Source of the DNA: JABDGC01 sp964466595
Lineage (GTDB): Bacteria > Pseudomonadota > Gammaproteobacteria > DSM-16500
Length of the DNA stretch: 13,879 nt
Direction of reading: 5' to 3'
Assembly: GCA_964466595.1 (NCBI GenBank)
Contig: CAYXNR010000056.1
Coordinates: forward strand, 1 to 13,879
This document shows positions 13,050 through 13,879 of the stretch, piece by piece (the first letter of the stretch is position 1; every line of letters begins with the position of its first letter). Position numbers and translations under genes: made by a program. The notes under the pieces were generated by a model, which worked only from the letters and a program-made list of their open reading frames with translations, did not search any database and had not been told where the DNA came from.

Positions 13050-13814
13050 ATGGAACAAAATGTTTGGAAATATTGTGAGGGCGCTAATGATCTTAAATCA
13101 TTTAGTCTAAACGCATGGAGAATAGTAGAAGCTCAGCATATTACATCGACGCGAAAGTTAGTTGACTCATTTGAGGAACAAAATATCCTTGAAGAATTGA
13201 TAGAATCAAATAAACCCCCACTTACAACAGGTTCTTTAGAGTTACATTTTTTGCTATCAACTCCATTTCGATACCCTCCATTGAAAAATGGGTCCCGTTT
13301 TGGCACTCGATTTGAGCCATCTTTTTGGTATGGTTCATTAGAACTCAACACTGCCATGGCAGAAACAGCATATTATCGTTTTAACTTTTTACGTGCTAGC
13401 AAAGCAGAATTTGGGAATGTAGTAACAAGCCATACTGCTTTTTCAGCACAAATTAAAACTGAGCGAGGGATAGACCTTACTCAATCACCATTCTCAGAGT
13501 TTACTTCGATAATTTCATCGCCCGTTTCCTATCAAGAAAGTCAGACCTTAGGAAAAGCCATGAGACAAGACAATATTGAATCATTTCTCTATCAATCAGC
13601 AAGAGACCCAAACAAAGGAAAAAATATTGGTTTATTCACACCAAAAGCATTTGGGCAAAAAAAACCTGATAGCAAATCATTTCAGTCTTGGCAATGCATA
13701 ATAAATCAAAATGTTGCTGATTTTGTACGTTTGAGCTCAGTAAATACTGAAACAAAAAGCTTCCTCATAGCTTGGTTTATGTCTGACGGTAAGCTGCCTT
13801 TTCCAGCAAATTAA
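13050..13814 (+). CDS. RES-domain NAD-degrading toxin
   Basis: RES toxins break down cellular NAD+ and stop growth (MbcT of Mycobacterium tuberculosis is an NAD+ phosphorylase). The 254-residue protein shows WRIVEAQ (23-29), the RES core FRYPPLKNGSRFG (73-85) with Arg83, FWYGSLELNTAMAETAYYR (92-110) with Tyr94 and Glu105, and FLYQSARDPNKGKNIGLF (179-196) with Ser183, the positions expected in the active site. NVADFVRLSS (221-230) is near the end. All these residues are present, so the toxin looks intact. It follows the antitoxin stop directly, with GAGAGG 10-15 bases upstream, so translation is probably coupled. It is at the upper end of RES length. The exact reaction (phosphorylase or glycohydrolase) is not readable from sequence. 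Confidence 0.9.
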   Translation: MEQNVWKYCEGANDLKSFSLNAWRIVEAQHITSTRKLVDSFEEQNILEELIESNKPPLTTGSLELHFLLSTPFRYPPLKNGSRFGTRFEPSFWYGSLELNTAMAETAYYRFNFLRASKAEFGNVVTSHTAFSAQIKTERGIDLTQSPFSEFTSIISSPVSYQESQTLGKAMRQDNIESFLYQSARDPNKGKNIGLFTPKAFGQKKPDSKSFQSWQCIINQNVADFVRLSSVNTETKSFLIAWFMSDGKLPFPAN

Positions 13815-13879
13815 CAACCTAATAATTTTAGAGGTTTTAGAAGCTACCTCCTACCCCTACCCTTCCTCCACAAAAAACG

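Noticed and set aside
13832..13855. GAGGT/ACCTC stem after the RES gene as a terminator
   Set aside because: Only five pairs with a 10-base loop, followed by a C-rich stretch, not T residues.
12367..13879. Mobile island inserted at tRNA-Arg carrying the Xre/RES module
   Set aside because: No integrase and no second copy of the tRNA 3' end was seen, and the module lies on the tRNA's 5' side, not the usual 3' side.

Overview
This window most likely comes from a gammaproteobacterium of the Legionella/Coxiella group (Legionellales), probably living inside host cells. Four observations support this. A mevalonate-pathway cluster, rare in Gammaproteobacteria but known from that group, sits close to ordinary gammaproteobacterial housekeeping genes (xseB, ispA, nrdR, nusB, pgpA, waaA). 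A membrane protein with a RING/U-box-like segment looks like a secreted effector. Two toxin-antitoxin modules are present. The DNA is moderately AT-rich. The taxonomic assignment is inference.

Layout. Positions 1-2737 (+) hold a tightly overlapping mevalonate cluster: mevalonate kinase (5' end cut by the window edge), a phosphomevalonate-kinase-like GHMP kinase and diphosphomevalonate decarboxylase. Positions 2814-4055 (+) encode an orphan protein with a Cys/His zinc-ligand-like and U-box-like segment, two membrane helices and a polar Pro-rich tail. Positions 4065-5751 (+) are a HipB/HipA module whose promoter is framed by a perfect 13-bp inverted repeat.

Positions 8865 down to 5765 (-) are a run of xseB, ispA, nrdR, nusB, pgpA and a one-domain EamA-type transporter. 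This order recalls the E. coli region, but dxs, ribD, ribH and thiL are missing. Positions 8936-9152 (+) carry tRNA-Ile(GAT) and tRNA-Ala(TGC), with no rRNA beside them. Positions 9246-12362 (+) carry an outer-membrane beta-barrel protein, the Kdo transferase waaA and a type III polyketide synthase. A tRNA-Arg(TCG) lies on the opposite strand at 12367-12440. Positions 12606-13814 (+) are an Xre/RES toxin-antitoxin module with its own promoter and palindromes.

How they work together. The mevalonate genes would make isopentenyl diphosphate, and IspA would lengthen it to farnesyl diphosphate. The absence of dxs beside xseB-ispA fits replacement of the MEP pathway. PgpA, WaaA and the beta-barrel protein concern phospholipids, lipid A/Kdo and the outer membrane. 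The two toxin-antitoxin modules and the candidate effector are the accessory part. No gene-free stretch exceeds about 220 bases, and I saw no CRISPR array, insertion sequence or rRNA.
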